DNA of 64,000 bases from Haloarcula sp. CBA1127 (GTDB lineage: Archaea; Halobacteriota; Halobacteria; Halobacteriales; Haloarculaceae). Below the pieces are notes generated by a model that saw only the letters and a list, made by a program, of their open reading frames with translations, did not search any database and was not told where the DNA came from. Both the position numbers and the translations under genes were made by a program. Positions 17,632-28,109 of this stretch are shown here, piece after piece. The first letter of the stretch is position 1. Each line of letters opens with the position of its first letter. The stretch is taken from positions 207,932 to 271,931 of the forward strand of contig NZ_BCNB01000001.1 of NCBI RefSeq assembly GCF_001485575.1. Reading direction: 5' to 3'.

Positions 17632-20600
17632 CGCTCATCACCGCCTCGATGTCCCCGTCGTCGCGAACACGGAGTGGAACGTACGCAGCGTTGTCATCGT
17701 GAACCTCGTCGACGAACTCCCGTTTGCGGTGATGCCGGACATCGCACGCTCGTCGGTAGTCACAGTATCGGCAGTTCGCACCACGGGCCGACAGGAGCGT
17801 TGTATGGAATCGTCCGTTGGCGATCGCCTCGTCGATCTGGCCCAGCCACTCCGGAACGACATCATTCAGGAAGCGACGAAGTTCGACCTCTGAATCGAAC
17901 TTCGATTCGATACCGCGTGGAACCTTGAGGTCGTTGGGAGGTCGCACTTGGTAGTACGTCGCTGAAAGCGCCCCCTGCTCGAACAGATCACCGTCGACGA
18001 CTTGGGCGGCAGCGAGCAGATAGATGGGGAGCTGGAACTTCGTGCCGCCGGTCGTCTTCGTCATATACGGTGCCCGCCCAGTCTTGTAGTCGTACAGCGT
18101 AAGCCTCGGTTGCTCGCCGTCCCGACTCACGTCGACGCGGTCGATGTACCCGCGAATCGAGACAGTCGAGCCGTCCGGCCGTCCAACCGTGAACGGACCA
18201 GCGTCCGAGTCGGGAAGTCCCTCGCCGAACGGGGCTTCGAACAGGTGTGGGCGAGCGACGCCGTCCCGCGAGAGTTCGTTGTCGAGGAACGTGGCGAACA
18301 ATCCTCGCTCCGGCGCGTTGTGGGGTTTGCTCCCGGCCTCGTACGGGGCGCTCCCATCGTCAGTGAGGCCCGCGAATAGCTCCGCCTTCCACCGTTCGTA
18401 GAACAGCCCGTCGTACTCGAAGTCAGCATCCCGGAGTTCCTCGACGGCAATCTCGCGAAGGTGCGTCGCTAGGTCGTTTCGATCGAACTCGGCGAGATCG
18501 ACGCCATCCTCGGTCTCGCCCTGTAGATCCGCAAAGAACCGTTCGAGGACGCCGTGAACGTACGACCCGGCTTCGAGGGGAGTAGGGACGACTTCAACAT
18601 CATCGGGATCATCGATTCCGAGCACTTCGTCAGCGTAGAACTTGAACCCACACTCGACGTATCGCTCGATTCGGCTCGCGCTGTAGGGTTCCCGTTCCGA
18701 CGGAGGGTAGACCGCATCGACTGTCTCGGGTTCTAAGACGCCGTCGTGTTCGGAGAGGCCAGCCGTGCTCCTATTGTCCGCACAGTGGAGTCCTCGGTCA
18801 GTGCGCTTGGTCTGCTCGGGGGAGAGGTCACCTCGGTCGCCGGCGCGGCTGACTGCCGCACGCCGGTCGGCCGTTGCAGCGACGTGCCGCTGGAGGTCTT
18901 CGCGGGAACCCACGCGGTCGTCGACGCCGTCTTCGGGGTCGATGCCGGTCACGCGCTGGAGTTCGTCGAGGACCGGCGACCGGACGACGGCGGATTCGTC
19001 GTCGCCCGTCTCCGGTGTGGTGATCGTGAGTTCGTCGACGTTCGCGAGCAGCGTCGCGAAGAGATAGCGGCCACGGAGGCGCTCGTCGCCGGTGTCGAAC
19101 CGCGGATGGGCGTCGGTCATCTCCTCGAAGAAGGCCGGTCGCTCCGGCGTCACCGGGAAGTGCTCGCTCGTCAGTCCCACGAAGAACACCTTCTCGAACG
19201 ACCGCATCCGGGCGTCGAGCAACCCCATCACTTCGACGTGGCCGCCAGCAGCGCGTTGCGGAACCCGGATCGGCACGCCGTCGAACGCACGGGTGAACAG
19301 TGCCAGCGGAGAGAGATCACTATTGACCGCTGCCAGCGATTCGAACGAGGAGAGAACCTCGTCCACGAGGTCGTAGGCCCGCTGTTCGACGGCTTGCTCG
19401 GCGCCGCTGGCGTAGTCCTCCGTCGCCGCCTCCAAGTTGAAGCGGTCGTCCATCAGCCGTCGAAGCGTCTCGGTTGCGTCCTCGATGTCCTCCGTTCGAA
19501 GCGTCTCCAGCGTGGCCAGCAGATCCTCGACCAGCGCCGTCGCCTGGTCGTCGATATCGTCGAGCAGGGGCGACACAGAAACGGTGTCGCGCCGGCGAGC
19601 AGCTGCCGTGACCGCGTTGGCTTGGTGGGTGTCGACGACGTCGACCAGCGGATTCGCCAACAAGGATGTGAGGTCTTCAGCACGCGGCTCAGGTTCGGCC
19701 AGGTTCAGCAGATCGTGAACGACGCTCCCGGTAAACGTCCGGTTCAGCTGTGAGGCGGCTGTCGTGACGTGGGGAATGTCGAACGTATCGAACGTGTCCT
19801 CGACGTACCCCGAATAGGCCTCGGTCCCGGGGACGACGACGGCTAGGTCGTCGGGGTCGCGACCATTGGCCAACTCAGTCCGGAGCTCGCGAGCGACGAA
19901 GCGAATCTCGCGCTCGGGCGTCGGGAGTTCCCGCCACCGGAGACCGTCTGGAACAGGGACGGTGTCGGGATCTGGGCGGTAGAGTGACTCGGTGATCGTA
20001 CCGAAGGCCCGCCCGGACCCGCCGACGGGCTCGATATCCACTCTCTCAAAGTCGAGTGCTTCATAGACCTCTAGGGCGTCTTGCGCCACGGCATCGACTC
20101 CGTTCCGACCATCCTGGTGCAACGGCAGCAGCGCAATCACCGGGAGTTCGTCGACGATGCGTTCGATGAGGCGGCGTTCGACGGGACGGAACTCGTGATA
20201 CCCCGATAAGATGACGATGTCCAGTTCCGGAGAGAGGGCCGAGAGTGACTTCTCTGTCGTCGCGACGGCGTCGAACATCTCCCCTCGGGTACAGACCCAC
20301 TCGTCGACGGAGTCGGCGTGGAGATCCTGATAGTGGCGGTATGCGTCGATAGTGGCTGTCGCGATACGGTCATCGAGCACGGAGCCCTCGAACTCTGCCG
20401 CCAGTGCGTCGGCAGTCCCGATGCCGGCGTCATCGAAGAGTGAAAAACGACTGCTGAACGCATCAGCGAGGGCGGCTGAGGCGGGTTCACCAGCGAGAGC
20501 GCTATCTGTTTCGGCGGTCGTTCTGTCGAGCGCGTACTCCGCAAGCCGGCGGTTCAACTGTCCGGAGAGTGGTTGGACCGGACCGTGAAGGTGCTCGTAC

Positions 20601-20812
20601 CACTCACGAACCACTGCATCGAGCGTCTCGGCGCGAAGACAGAGCGGGTCGTATGTCGTGGCCCAATTGTCCGCAACTTCACTTCTACGAGCGTCATTCC
20701 GCGTTATATACAGGACGGAGCCAAGAAGGTCAGCACCCATCTGGTCGGCCCGTTCAAAAGCAGCTTGTTCCAAACGTGAATGTTGGGGACCAGTTAGAAG
20801 CGTATTGTGCAT
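17624..20812 (-). CDS. AddB-like PD-(D/E)XK nuclease with iron-sulfur cysteines
   Basis: A 1062-aa partner of the AddA-like protein. The N-terminal L-L-T-G-P-Q-H-S-R segment sits where Walker A should be but lacks the G-K-[ST], so the helicase half is probably inactive. The C-terminal nuclease shows G-Y-I-D-R-V-D and Y-D-Y-K-T-G. Four cysteines fit the AddB 4Fe-4S pattern: one in Y-V-E-C-G-F ahead of the nuclease core, and a trio spaced C-x2-C-x5-C after it (N-C-R-Y-C-D-Y-R-R-A-C-D). It begins 102 bases after the BrxHII-type helicase stop and overlaps the AddA-like gene. Confidence 0.85.
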   Translation of the reverse strand: MHNTLLTGPQHSRLEQAAFERADQMGADLLGSVLYITRNDARRSEVADNWATTYDPLCLRAETLDAVVREWYEHLHGPVQPLSGQLNRRLAEYALDRTTAETDSALAGEPASAALADAFSSRFSLFDDAGIGTADALAAEFEGSVLDDRIATATIDAYRHYQDLHADSVDEWVCTRGEMFDAVATTEKSLSALSPELDIVILSGYHEFRPVERRLIERIVDELPVIALLPLHQDGRNGVDAVAQDALEVYEALDFERVDIEPVGGSGRAFGTITESLYRPDPDTVPVPDGLRWRELPTPEREIRFVARELRTELANGRDPDDLAVVVPGTEAYSGYVEDTFDTFDIPHVTTAASQLNRTFTGSVVHDLLNLAEPEPRAEDLTSLLANPLVDVVDTHQANAVTAAARRRDTVSVSPLLDDIDDQATALVEDLLATLETLRTEDIEDATETLRRLMDDRFNLEAATEDYASGAEQAVEQRAYDLVDEVLSSFESLAAVNSDLSPLALFTRAFDGVPIRVPQRAAGGHVEVMGLLDARMRSFEKVFFVGLTSEHFPVTPERPAFFEEMTDAHPRFDTGDERLRGRYLFATLLANVDELTITTPETGDDESAVVRSPVLDELQRVTGIDPEDGVDDRVGSREDLQRHVAATADRRAAVSRAGDRGDLSPEQTKRTDRGLHCADNRSTAGLSEHDGVLEPETVDAVYPPSEREPYSASRIERYVECGFKFYADEVLGIDDPDDVEVVPTPLEAGSYVHGVLERFFADLQGETEDGVDLAEFDRNDLATHLREIAVEELRDADFEYDGLFYERWKAELFAGLTDDGSAPYEAGSKPHNAPERGLFATFLDNELSRDGVARPHLFEAPFGEGLPDSDAGPFTVGRPDGSTVSIRGYIDRVDVSRDGEQPRLTLYDYKTGRAPYMTKTTGGTKFQLPIYLLAAAQVVDGDLFEQGALSATYYQVRPPNDLKVPRGIESKFDSEVELRRFLNDVVPEWLGQIDEAIANGRFHTTLLSARGANCRYCDYRRACDVRHHRKREFVDEVHDDNAAYVPLRVRDDGDIEAVMSDD

Positions 20813-20914
20813 CGAATACTATTCAACAAGAGTTTCGGCTTACTTCACTTTTGCCGAGACAATCTCGTCAGCCGATAGGTATCTCGGCCACTTTAGCTAC
20901 AGTCCCCACTCAAT

Positions 20915-23830
20915 TCAGAGTGGAAGCGTCAAACAGTAGTTCTCAACCTCGGGCGCAAGGGAGATGATCTGCTCTCGACGTCGGAGTTCTTCGCGACGGG
21001 TTTCGATTCTGTCCTCGAGCTGTTCGAGACGCTCCTGTTGGCCACGGATTGCGATATCCATGTCCGAGCCGGCGTCGGCTTTGCGCTCGTACTCCTCAAT
21101 GAAGGACTCGATCCGTTCTCGTTCCGCCTGTGCGTACGCCTCGAGATTCTCCAGCTCCCGAGCGGTCTCCTCGTGACGCTTCTCCTGAAGATGGTTCTTG
21201 ATCTCGTTGACCCGCACGCTCACATAGCGATCGGCAGCCGTCCGTAAGTCGGACTGAGTGTCGAGAACCGTCCGAAGGTCGTCGGCGTCGGGCTTTGCTG
21301 CTACCGAGTTGCCCTCGACCACACGCTCACCGAGCGCCTGTTGGGCGTCCTCTTGCGCAGCATCGACGAAGACGGGGATGGTCTCCTCACGAATCACGTC
21401 GCCGGTGCCGTCCTCGAACGCTACGCGATAGTTATAGGTAATTCCCGGCGTGTCGATGAACGGAAGAAGTTTGAGTCCGACTTCACCGCGCTCGTCCTCC
21501 AACACGCGTGCCATGAGCCGTTGCAGGACGTCCGTATCGGGTGCGAGATAGGTGATGTCCTCGTGATCCATCGCGAAGTCGCGGTCGAACGTGAACGGGC
21601 CGAAGGTCGCGTCTTGGCCGGGCGAATTGATCCCGTCCGGTAGCTCGGCTTGATAGAGGTTGGTGCCGCGCTTCTCGAATTCTCCGCCGAAGGCTTCGAC
21701 TGCTCGTTCGAAGAACTCGCGGATGTCTCCCTCGCTTCCGTAGACGTCCTCTGACTCGTCGACGACCTGCTGTATCTGCCGGCGGCTCTCCGCGTCGAAG
21801 GTGCTCGTATCGACGAGGCTCCGCTCGTACCACTCCTCGAGCGTTCGCTGACGCTCCTCGATCATCTCCTCGAGTTCCGCTTTGGTCGCACTCGGCGGTT
21901 CGTCGTTCTCAATGGACTCCATGATGAGTGAGTCCACGTCGATGTCGTCGAGGATGCCAAGCACGTCCGCTGTGTTTCCGAGCTGAGACCGGATCTCCTC
22001 GACCTTGGTTTGGAGCATCTCGAAGATCTCACTCTCGCGGGTGTCGTCGAAGAGGAAGTTCCAGACCTTGACCTCCTCTTCCTGTCCGTAGCGATGGATG
22101 CGTCCGATCCGCTGTTCGAGGCGGTTCGGGTTCCACGGAAGCTCGTAGTTAGCCATGATGTGACAGCTGTGCTGGAGGTCGATCCCCTCACTCGCTGCAT
22201 CGGTTGCGAACAGGAGTCGTGACTGGCCGTGATTGAATTCGTCTTCGATCCGGGTCCGTTCGTCTTTGTCAACGTCGCCGTGAATCACGAGAATCTCGTC
22301 GGCCCACGGCTCGTCTTGCACGAATTCGAGAAGGTAGTCCAGCGTATCGCGGTATTCCGTGAACAACAGGAGTTTTTCCTCCGGTTGCTCCTCGAGGAGT
22401 TGGGAGATGAACCGTCTGACTTTCTGAGCCTTGGAGTCGATCGGTAAATCCTCCGCCAGCGAGACGAGGTCGCGGAGGGTATCGATCTCTTCTTGGAGCT
22501 GTTCGTCGGTGCTGGTGACGGTCAGACCGGCGATTTCGTCTTCCGCGTGCTGCTTGTCGTCCTCGTCTAGGTCCTCGCCATCGAGGTAGGCTCGTGCTTC
22601 CTCGGACAGACCGTCCGTTTCCGCCTCCTCGTCGAGGAGGTCGTCCAGTCGTCGACGGAGCGTCGCGTGAATCGCGCCGACGCTGCTCACCAGCCGTTTC
22701 TGCATGAGCGCCATCGCGAACCCGACTGCGGGTTCGTTCAGCTTCTCCGAGCGGTTGTAGACGTTTTTGACGTAGTCGGTGACCGCCCGGTAGAACTGCC
22801 GCTCGTCGTGCGTCATCGAAACCGAGACCGAGTTGACCTCCCGGTCTGGAAAGACACGTTCACCGTCCTCGTCGTAGATGTCGGTCTTCCCGCGACGGAT
22901 CATTACGCGGTCGACTGTCTCCTGTGAGAGTTCCTGGTTTTCGGCGACGAGGAACGGGTCGATGTACTCCACGAGCGAGCGGAACGCCTCGCCCTTCCCG
23001 TCGTGTGGCGTCGCGCTGAGAAGCAGCAGCGAGTCGGAGTTCCCCGTGACGGTATCAATCATCCGTGCCGTCTTGCTCGGTGACTCTCCCCGCTTTGCAG
23101 CCTTGTGTGCCTCGTCGACCACGACAACGTCCCAGAACGCGTCCCGGAGTGCAGGCCGAAACTCGTCCTGTCGCAGGAACGCCATGCTGGTGACGAGCCG
23201 TTGCTGGTCTTGGGCCCAGATGTTAGCCTCCTCGCCGAGCCGACGGCGCTCACCGTCCACCCACGCGCGGTCTGCCACGGTCAGGTCGATGTCGAAGAAG
23301 CGGTCCATATCCCGGATCCATTTCTTCTGGAGGTGGGCGGGAACGACGAACAGAACGCGGTCGGCGCGATTCCGTGCAGCGAGTTCCTTGAGGACGAGTC
23401 CCGCCTCTATCGTTTTCCCAAGCCCGACGTCGTCACCGATAAGCGCCCGCTGCCGGAGCTTCTGCATCACCCAGTTTACGGCGTCAAGCTGATACGGCTC
23501 CAGTCGAACGAGCGAGTTCGAGATGCTCAAGAGCTGTCCCTGTTCGTGAGCGAGTTTGAGTTTCGTCGCCTGCGTCCGGAGGTCGAACCACTGCGCTGCG
23601 ACCGCATCGTGATCCGGGTGAAGGTCGTCGATTCGCTGGTTGGCCAGCTCCTCGATGCCGGACTGCTGTGGCTGAATCGCTACATCGTCGAGACAGACAG
23701 TCTTGACGCCTTCGCCGTCGATATACGCTCTCAAATATTCGATCTCGCCGACCGTCCGTGTTTTGATGACTTCAGCCGGCGTTCCGTTGAGAAGGACTCG
23801 TTGCCCAGGCGAGAATGAAGACTCCGTCAT
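20915..23830 (-). CDS. brxHII: BREX-associated SNF2/DEAD-type helicase (BrxHII-like)
   Basis: A 971-aa superfamily 2 helicase. It carries Walker A G-D-D-V-G-L-G-K-T (Lys139), D-E-A-H near residues 239-242, L-L-L-S-A-T-P-H, and the helicase C domain with A-T-D-A-A-S-E-G-I-D-L and Q-R-I-G-R-I-H-R-Y-G-Q. The C-terminal 200 residues are a charged, probably coiled-coil region. BrxHII is the helicase expected in haloarchaeal BREX. It is 82 bases downstream of PglX-1. DISARM DrmD and other SNF2-like defence helicases look similar, so the subfamily name rests mainly on its neighbours. Confidence 0.8.
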   Translation of the reverse strand: MTESSFSPGQRVLLNGTPAEVIKTRTVGEIEYLRAYIDGEGVKTVCLDDVAIQPQQSGIEELANQRIDDLHPDHDAVAAQWFDLRTQATKLKLAHEQGQLLSISNSLVRLEPYQLDAVNWVMQKLRQRALIGDDVGLGKTIEAGLVLKELAARNRADRVLFVVPAHLQKKWIRDMDRFFDIDLTVADRAWVDGERRRLGEEANIWAQDQQRLVTSMAFLRQDEFRPALRDAFWDVVVVDEAHKAAKRGESPSKTARMIDTVTGNSDSLLLLSATPHDGKGEAFRSLVEYIDPFLVAENQELSQETVDRVMIRRGKTDIYDEDGERVFPDREVNSVSVSMTHDERQFYRAVTDYVKNVYNRSEKLNEPAVGFAMALMQKRLVSSVGAIHATLRRRLDDLLDEEAETDGLSEEARAYLDGEDLDEDDKQHAEDEIAGLTVTSTDEQLQEEIDTLRDLVSLAEDLPIDSKAQKVRRFISQLLEEQPEEKLLLFTEYRDTLDYLLEFVQDEPWADEILVIHGDVDKDERTRIEDEFNHGQSRLLFATDAASEGIDLQHSCHIMANYELPWNPNRLEQRIGRIHRYGQEEEVKVWNFLFDDTRESEIFEMLQTKVEEIRSQLGNTADVLGILDDIDVDSLIMESIENDEPPSATKAELEEMIEERQRTLEEWYERSLVDTSTFDAESRRQIQQVVDESEDVYGSEGDIREFFERAVEAFGGEFEKRGTNLYQAELPDGINSPGQDATFGPFTFDRDFAMDHEDITYLAPDTDVLQRLMARVLEDERGEVGLKLLPFIDTPGITYNYRVAFEDGTGDVIREETIPVFVDAAQEDAQQALGERVVEGNSVAAKPDADDLRTVLDTQSDLRTAADRYVSVRVNEIKNHLQEKRHEETARELENLEAYAQAERERIESFIEEYERKADAGSDMDIAIRGQQERLEQLEDRIETRREELRRREQIISLAPEVENYCLTLPL

Positions 23831-23912
23831 CGAGTGCTACGTGTTCCAAAACGGCATAGACTCTTGAACCTTGTCAGCCGGTCCCTCTGACGGCAATCGG
23901 TTCACAACTGCC

Positions 23913-26900
23913 TCAGAGTACTCTGTCTGCAACTACTTCCGGGACGATGTCTTGCTCAGCCAGCGGCGTGATGTTGATCGCGACGCCGTGTTTGTGGTTG
24001 GGCTGGTAGCCCGCAGTCACGACTTCTGAGAGCGCCCGCTCTTTCCAATCGCTGGAGATCTCGGTCGTAACCTCGTCGCAGTTTGCGGCGATTTCGTCGG
24101 CAAGTTGCCGATACTCGTCAACGTCGGCCGCGAGTTCTGCGAGCAGTCGCTGCCGCTCGGCGACATCGCTATCTCCGATCTGTGACTGCTCGGCATCCTC
24201 GAACTGTTCGAAGTAGTACGTCATGAACAGGATCCCGTTGCTCGCGTAGTGTGTGGAGCCGACGAGATCGTCGTAGTACTCGAAGAGGTCATAGAGGTGA
24301 GCTTCGACGGGTTCGGAACCAGCCTCGGCGTATGCTTCGAAGGCAGTCTGTAGGTCGTCGAGCGCATCGACCCACTCGTCTTTGTTCTCCTGTACGGTTT
24401 CGTAGAACGAGGGACTGAACAGATCTGCCATATCCACGTCCTTCAGATCGGCGAGGGTTTCGAGAGTGTCTAGCCGTGCTGCTGTCCGCTCACGGAACTC
24501 CGCCACGCGTTCGGCTGCCTCGGCCGCGCGTTCCTGATTCACGCTGGGCCAGTCACGCGGGTTGGTCTGCGAAAGGTCGCCAAGCCGTTCTTCGAACGCA
24601 CTGAGCTGTTCGAGGCCGTTCTCACACTGGTCGTACTCCTCGGCGGCGGTGGCTCGTTCGGAAGTCGAGAGCGATTCGTCGTTACGACGGCTGTTTGCCG
24701 CCGCCTGCCGTTCGCGGAGGTGCGTCCGCCGCGGTTCGAGATACTGGTTTTGCAGACGGTCGAAGATGCTCGCGTCCAATTGATGGTAATCGACGAGGCA
24801 GCCGAAGCCCTCGTCCGTGGCGTCGGAAACGAGTCGCTCGCTCGAGAGCCGCCAGAGGATCGGCGTCCGGTCGAACTCCGTGACGTGGTACTCGAACAGG
24901 TCGTCTTCGAGCCACGCCCGAAGGTTCGGGTACGCTTCGTCACTCGCACTTCGGTTCCCGAGTACCGCGTCGGCTTCCGCGAGGCGGTCGGTTGCGTGCT
25001 CGCCCCAGACACGTTCGAACTCCGCCTCGATGTGGGTCAGAAGGTCGTCCGTGCCGTCGATTTCAGAGAGGGGGATAATGCCGTCATCGGTGTCGTTGAT
25101 CGCCCGGAGCGTGAAATGGAGCAGGAGGTCTTTGACCTGTTCCGGGAAGTCGCTAGCTGGCTCTGAGATGGCTGCTGGATCATACGCCTCCTGTTCGCGT
25201 GGATCTTCGATAGTTCGGAGCGCGATCTCCTGAAGGATCGTTTCGCGCTGCGCATCGGTAATGTCGAAACAATCGAAGACGGCATCGTCGATGTCGTTCG
25301 CACAGGACTGGAGGCTTTGCTCGACTCGCGCCAAGTGTTTCGCGGCGGCTGTTCCGACCTGATTGAGCGAGTCTGCCGTGGACACAGTTTGTGCCGGGCT
25401 ATCGAGAGAAAGCTCGTCTCGAAGTTCGCGGTGTGGATGATCGTACTGCGGTAGTGGGTCATCGACACCGAGTGCATCGAGCAGGACAGGCCCATCGTAA
25501 TGCGGCGACACGAAGTCGTACTGCCGCTTCGAGATGAGGTGTCCGACGGCTTCCCGGGAGAGGGTGGCCAGTTCGTCAATGTCTTCGAGTTCTTTTCGCC
25601 ACGGAACCTTCGAGACAAATCCGACCTCCCACATTCGCTCGGAGGTCTGTGCAAGCATTAAGTAAGTGAATAGATGGCTATTCGTGTACGAGAGGGCGTT
25701 CCAGATAGCCCGGTCCGGAATCAGCACCGAGCCCTTGTGACCGAAGACGGACGAATCGTGGAGATACCCAAACCTCCGGCCGCTTCGCTTTGCGACGGTG
25801 TACGTCAATGATTCGTTGAAGTAGGCGTCTGTATTGCGGGGGTAGGATTTCGGGTATCTATCGACTTCCGTCCCGTCTTCGCCCCACAGGAGGGTGTTCT
25901 TTATTCGAGGCAACAGCCACGCATCAGCGCCCCCCTTCGCAAACGGGACCCATTCAGCGCCCCTGTCTTCCCAGAACGTATGGACGAACCGGGAATCGTC
26001 TGCGGTTGCGGTACCCTGTTTGATGTCACCCAGCGTCTCCCGTTCGTCTAAGCCCGCATTATCCGCGTCAAGAACGGTATCGGACTGATAGATACTTCGC
26101 AGGTCTCGTGACACCCAATAGGAAAGCGGCGTGCCGGGAACCATCGCAAACTCGGAAAGGTTTCGATGATAGAGTCGTTTGACACCGGTTTCAGAACCAT
26201 CGAAAGACGCGCGGATGAATTCCCCTTCCTTCTCACCCTTTGCGACATCCGGGAGGCGGATGAACGTCCCTGTTTGGCCGCTGTCTGCCTCGGAGCGAAC
26301 AACAGTCCCGACAGTGCCGACGGTTGCGTTGTCGAGGATGTCGTATCCGAACTCCGAGAAGAAGTCGAACGCACCTCTTCCACCGACGAAATCCTCCCGA
26401 AAGGTCTGGAAGGACTTGTTGAACATGAACGACCACGGGACGAGCATCCCCGTGCGTCCGTCGGCCTTCGCCAGCCGATCACACGCCTCGAAGAAGTTGA
26501 TGTAGTACTCCGTCGTATATTTGTAATTCCCGTTCTCTTCGATGTATTCCTGCACGGTGTCCGGCATTCGTCCCCCCGAACCATACGGCGGGTTCATCAG
26601 CGCCACGTCGTACGCTTGGCTTAGCACTACCAGCAGATTCAGGAAACTCTTGAGGTTCTGTTCGCCGAACGAATCTGACGACCGCTCACCAACGGCTTCT
26701 CGAAGTGCCTTCAAGAAGGAGTTCAGTGACTGGTGTGTTCCGTCACCCCAATCGGAGAGGTCCGTCTGCCCGCTCTCGAACACGTCTTCGAGTGTCCCAC
26801 TCACGTCGAGCAGACTCCCAAGAGCTTCCGTGTGCTGGAACGTGTCGATGATCTCGCTCAGCGCATCGCGCAGGTCAGTCCCTTCGCCGGTGATCTCGTC

Positions 26901-28109
26901 CAGTACTTTTGCGCCTTCCTCGACCTCCGCCACGCGGGCGTCCGCACAGACGATGTCGACGTTGGGCATTTCGAACTGGCCGTCTTCCTCTTCGGTACGT
27001 GTCCGGGCCTTCAGATACAGATTGAACGCCGAGAGCTGACACGAGCGCAGGTCGATGTCGACGCCGTAGAGATTATGTTCGAGAACCTTCGCCGGAATCT
27101 CGGCGCGGTCAAGATCGGTCTCGGCCCACCAGATGCGCTCTAGTACGTCGAACGCATACAGCAGGAAATGGCCGCTCCCACAGGCCGGGTCGATGACCCG
27201 CAGTTCCGAGGGATGGTCGAACTCCGGCGCATCTCCGGCCTCTTCGTCCGGGATAAGGTACGTACAGAGTTCGGGAACGGTCGGGCTGTCCTCCGGCGTG
27301 ACCAAGCGTTCCTTGCGCTCCTCGGGACTGAGCGACTCTGGTTCCGGTACCGCCGAGTCCTGCCCTGTGGCTTCGAGATAGAGCTTGCCGAGCGAGTTGT
27401 CGGTGAGCATTCGGACGACCCAATGGGGTGTGTAGAACTGGTTCGCCGGCCCCACGTCTTCCGGTCCGAGCGTGTTCTTCGCGTCGAGTGCTTCGACGAC
27501 GGGACGGTTGTAGTACTCGTAGACCCAGCCCAGCACGTCGTCGGCCCGCCAGACCTCGTCGGGAACCTCGTCCAGCATTCCACAGAGGGCTTCATAGGTG
27601 TCGTCGTCAGGGTCGATCAGGCTGTAGGCGGTCGAGCGGTCGAAGAGAATCTCGATCTCCGCGGCCAGTTTGTCGCACGCGTCCCGATAGGCTTCGAGGA
27701 CGGCCTCCTCTTCGAGCATGAACTCTTCGGTGACTAGCCGGTCGGCGGCCGGCGTGAGGCCGTCGTCGCGGAAGGCCGTCACTTCGTCGTCGATGAAGTC
27801 CCGAACCTCCATGCAGCGAAGCGCGGCTAGCCGATTGACGACCGTGTAGCCAACGCCCGTAATGTACTGCTCGTGGGCCTCCTCCCAGCTGTGGCTATCG
27901 GCAGCTTCGAGCTCGATAGCTTCCACGAGGGTTTTCTGTGCCTCGCTCAGCGACGCGTCATCAGGGCGGTCTGCCAGATCATACGCTTCGAGCTGGTAGC
28001 GAACGTTCGCCTCGATACGGTCTCGCATCTCGGTGACGACAGCTTCGAGATGTTCGCGCTCTTCCTTGTCGAGTTGCGCCTTTCGCGGGCCCAGAGCGTT
28101 CCCGTCCAT
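23913..28109 (-). CDS. pglX: BREX adenine-specific DNA methyltransferase PglX, copy 1
   Basis: A 1398-aa N6-adenine methyltransferase that marks host DNA in BREX and is needed for phage exclusion. The ATG at 28109 is preferred over one ten codons upstream because it gives the same N-terminus (M-D-G, then P-R-K-A-Q-L-D-K-E-E-R-E-H-L-E) as the second copy. Methyltransferase motif I is D-P-A-C-G-S-G-H-F near residue 305 and motif IV is N-P-P-Y-G near residue 505. A target-recognition region follows (about 560-840), then a long helical C-terminus. Composition is even and GC-rich throughout, unlike copy 2. Both ends are nearly the same as in copy 2. Confidence 0.92.
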   Translation of the reverse strand: MDGNALGPRKAQLDKEEREHLEAVVTEMRDRIEANVRYQLEAYDLADRPDDASLSEAQKTLVEAIELEAADSHSWEEAHEQYITGVGYTVVNRLAALRCMEVRDFIDDEVTAFRDDGLTPAADRLVTEEFMLEEEAVLEAYRDACDKLAAEIEILFDRSTAYSLIDPDDDTYEALCGMLDEVPDEVWRADDVLGWVYEYYNRPVVEALDAKNTLGPEDVGPANQFYTPHWVVRMLTDNSLGKLYLEATGQDSAVPEPESLSPEERKERLVTPEDSPTVPELCTYLIPDEEAGDAPEFDHPSELRVIDPACGSGHFLLYAFDVLERIWWAETDLDRAEIPAKVLEHNLYGVDIDLRSCQLSAFNLYLKARTRTEEEDGQFEMPNVDIVCADARVAEVEEGAKVLDEITGEGTDLRDALSEIIDTFQHTEALGSLLDVSGTLEDVFESGQTDLSDWGDGTHQSLNSFLKALREAVGERSSDSFGEQNLKSFLNLLVVLSQAYDVALMNPPYGSGGRMPDTVQEYIEENGNYKYTTEYYINFFEACDRLAKADGRTGMLVPWSFMFNKSFQTFREDFVGGRGAFDFFSEFGYDILDNATVGTVGTVVRSEADSGQTGTFIRLPDVAKGEKEGEFIRASFDGSETGVKRLYHRNLSEFAMVPGTPLSYWVSRDLRSIYQSDTVLDADNAGLDERETLGDIKQGTATADDSRFVHTFWEDRGAEWVPFAKGGADAWLLPRIKNTLLWGEDGTEVDRYPKSYPRNTDAYFNESLTYTVAKRSGRRFGYLHDSSVFGHKGSVLIPDRAIWNALSYTNSHLFTYLMLAQTSERMWEVGFVSKVPWRKELEDIDELATLSREAVGHLISKRQYDFVSPHYDGPVLLDALGVDDPLPQYDHPHRELRDELSLDSPAQTVSTADSLNQVGTAAAKHLARVEQSLQSCANDIDDAVFDCFDITDAQRETILQEIALRTIEDPREQEAYDPAAISEPASDFPEQVKDLLLHFTLRAINDTDDGIIPLSEIDGTDDLLTHIEAEFERVWGEHATDRLAEADAVLGNRSASDEAYPNLRAWLEDDLFEYHVTEFDRTPILWRLSSERLVSDATDEGFGCLVDYHQLDASIFDRLQNQYLEPRRTHLRERQAAANSRRNDESLSTSERATAAEEYDQCENGLEQLSAFEERLGDLSQTNPRDWPSVNQERAAEAAERVAEFRERTAARLDTLETLADLKDVDMADLFSPSFYETVQENKDEWVDALDDLQTAFEAYAEAGSEPVEAHLYDLFEYYDDLVGSTHYASNGILFMTYYFEQFEDAEQSQIGDSDVAERQRLLAELAADVDEYRQLADEIAANCDEVTTEISSDWKERALSEVVTAGYQPNHKHGVAINITPLAEQDIVPEVVADRVL

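Noticed and set aside
18746..19753. 335-codon plus-strand frame opposite the AddB-like gene
   Set aside because: It is an antisense shadow with high Arg/Val/His content and no recognisable domain.
20915..23830. DISARM system (DrmD helicase)
   Set aside because: The helicase resembles DrmD superficially, but no DrmA, DrmB or DrmC gene is present and the neighbours are BREX genes.
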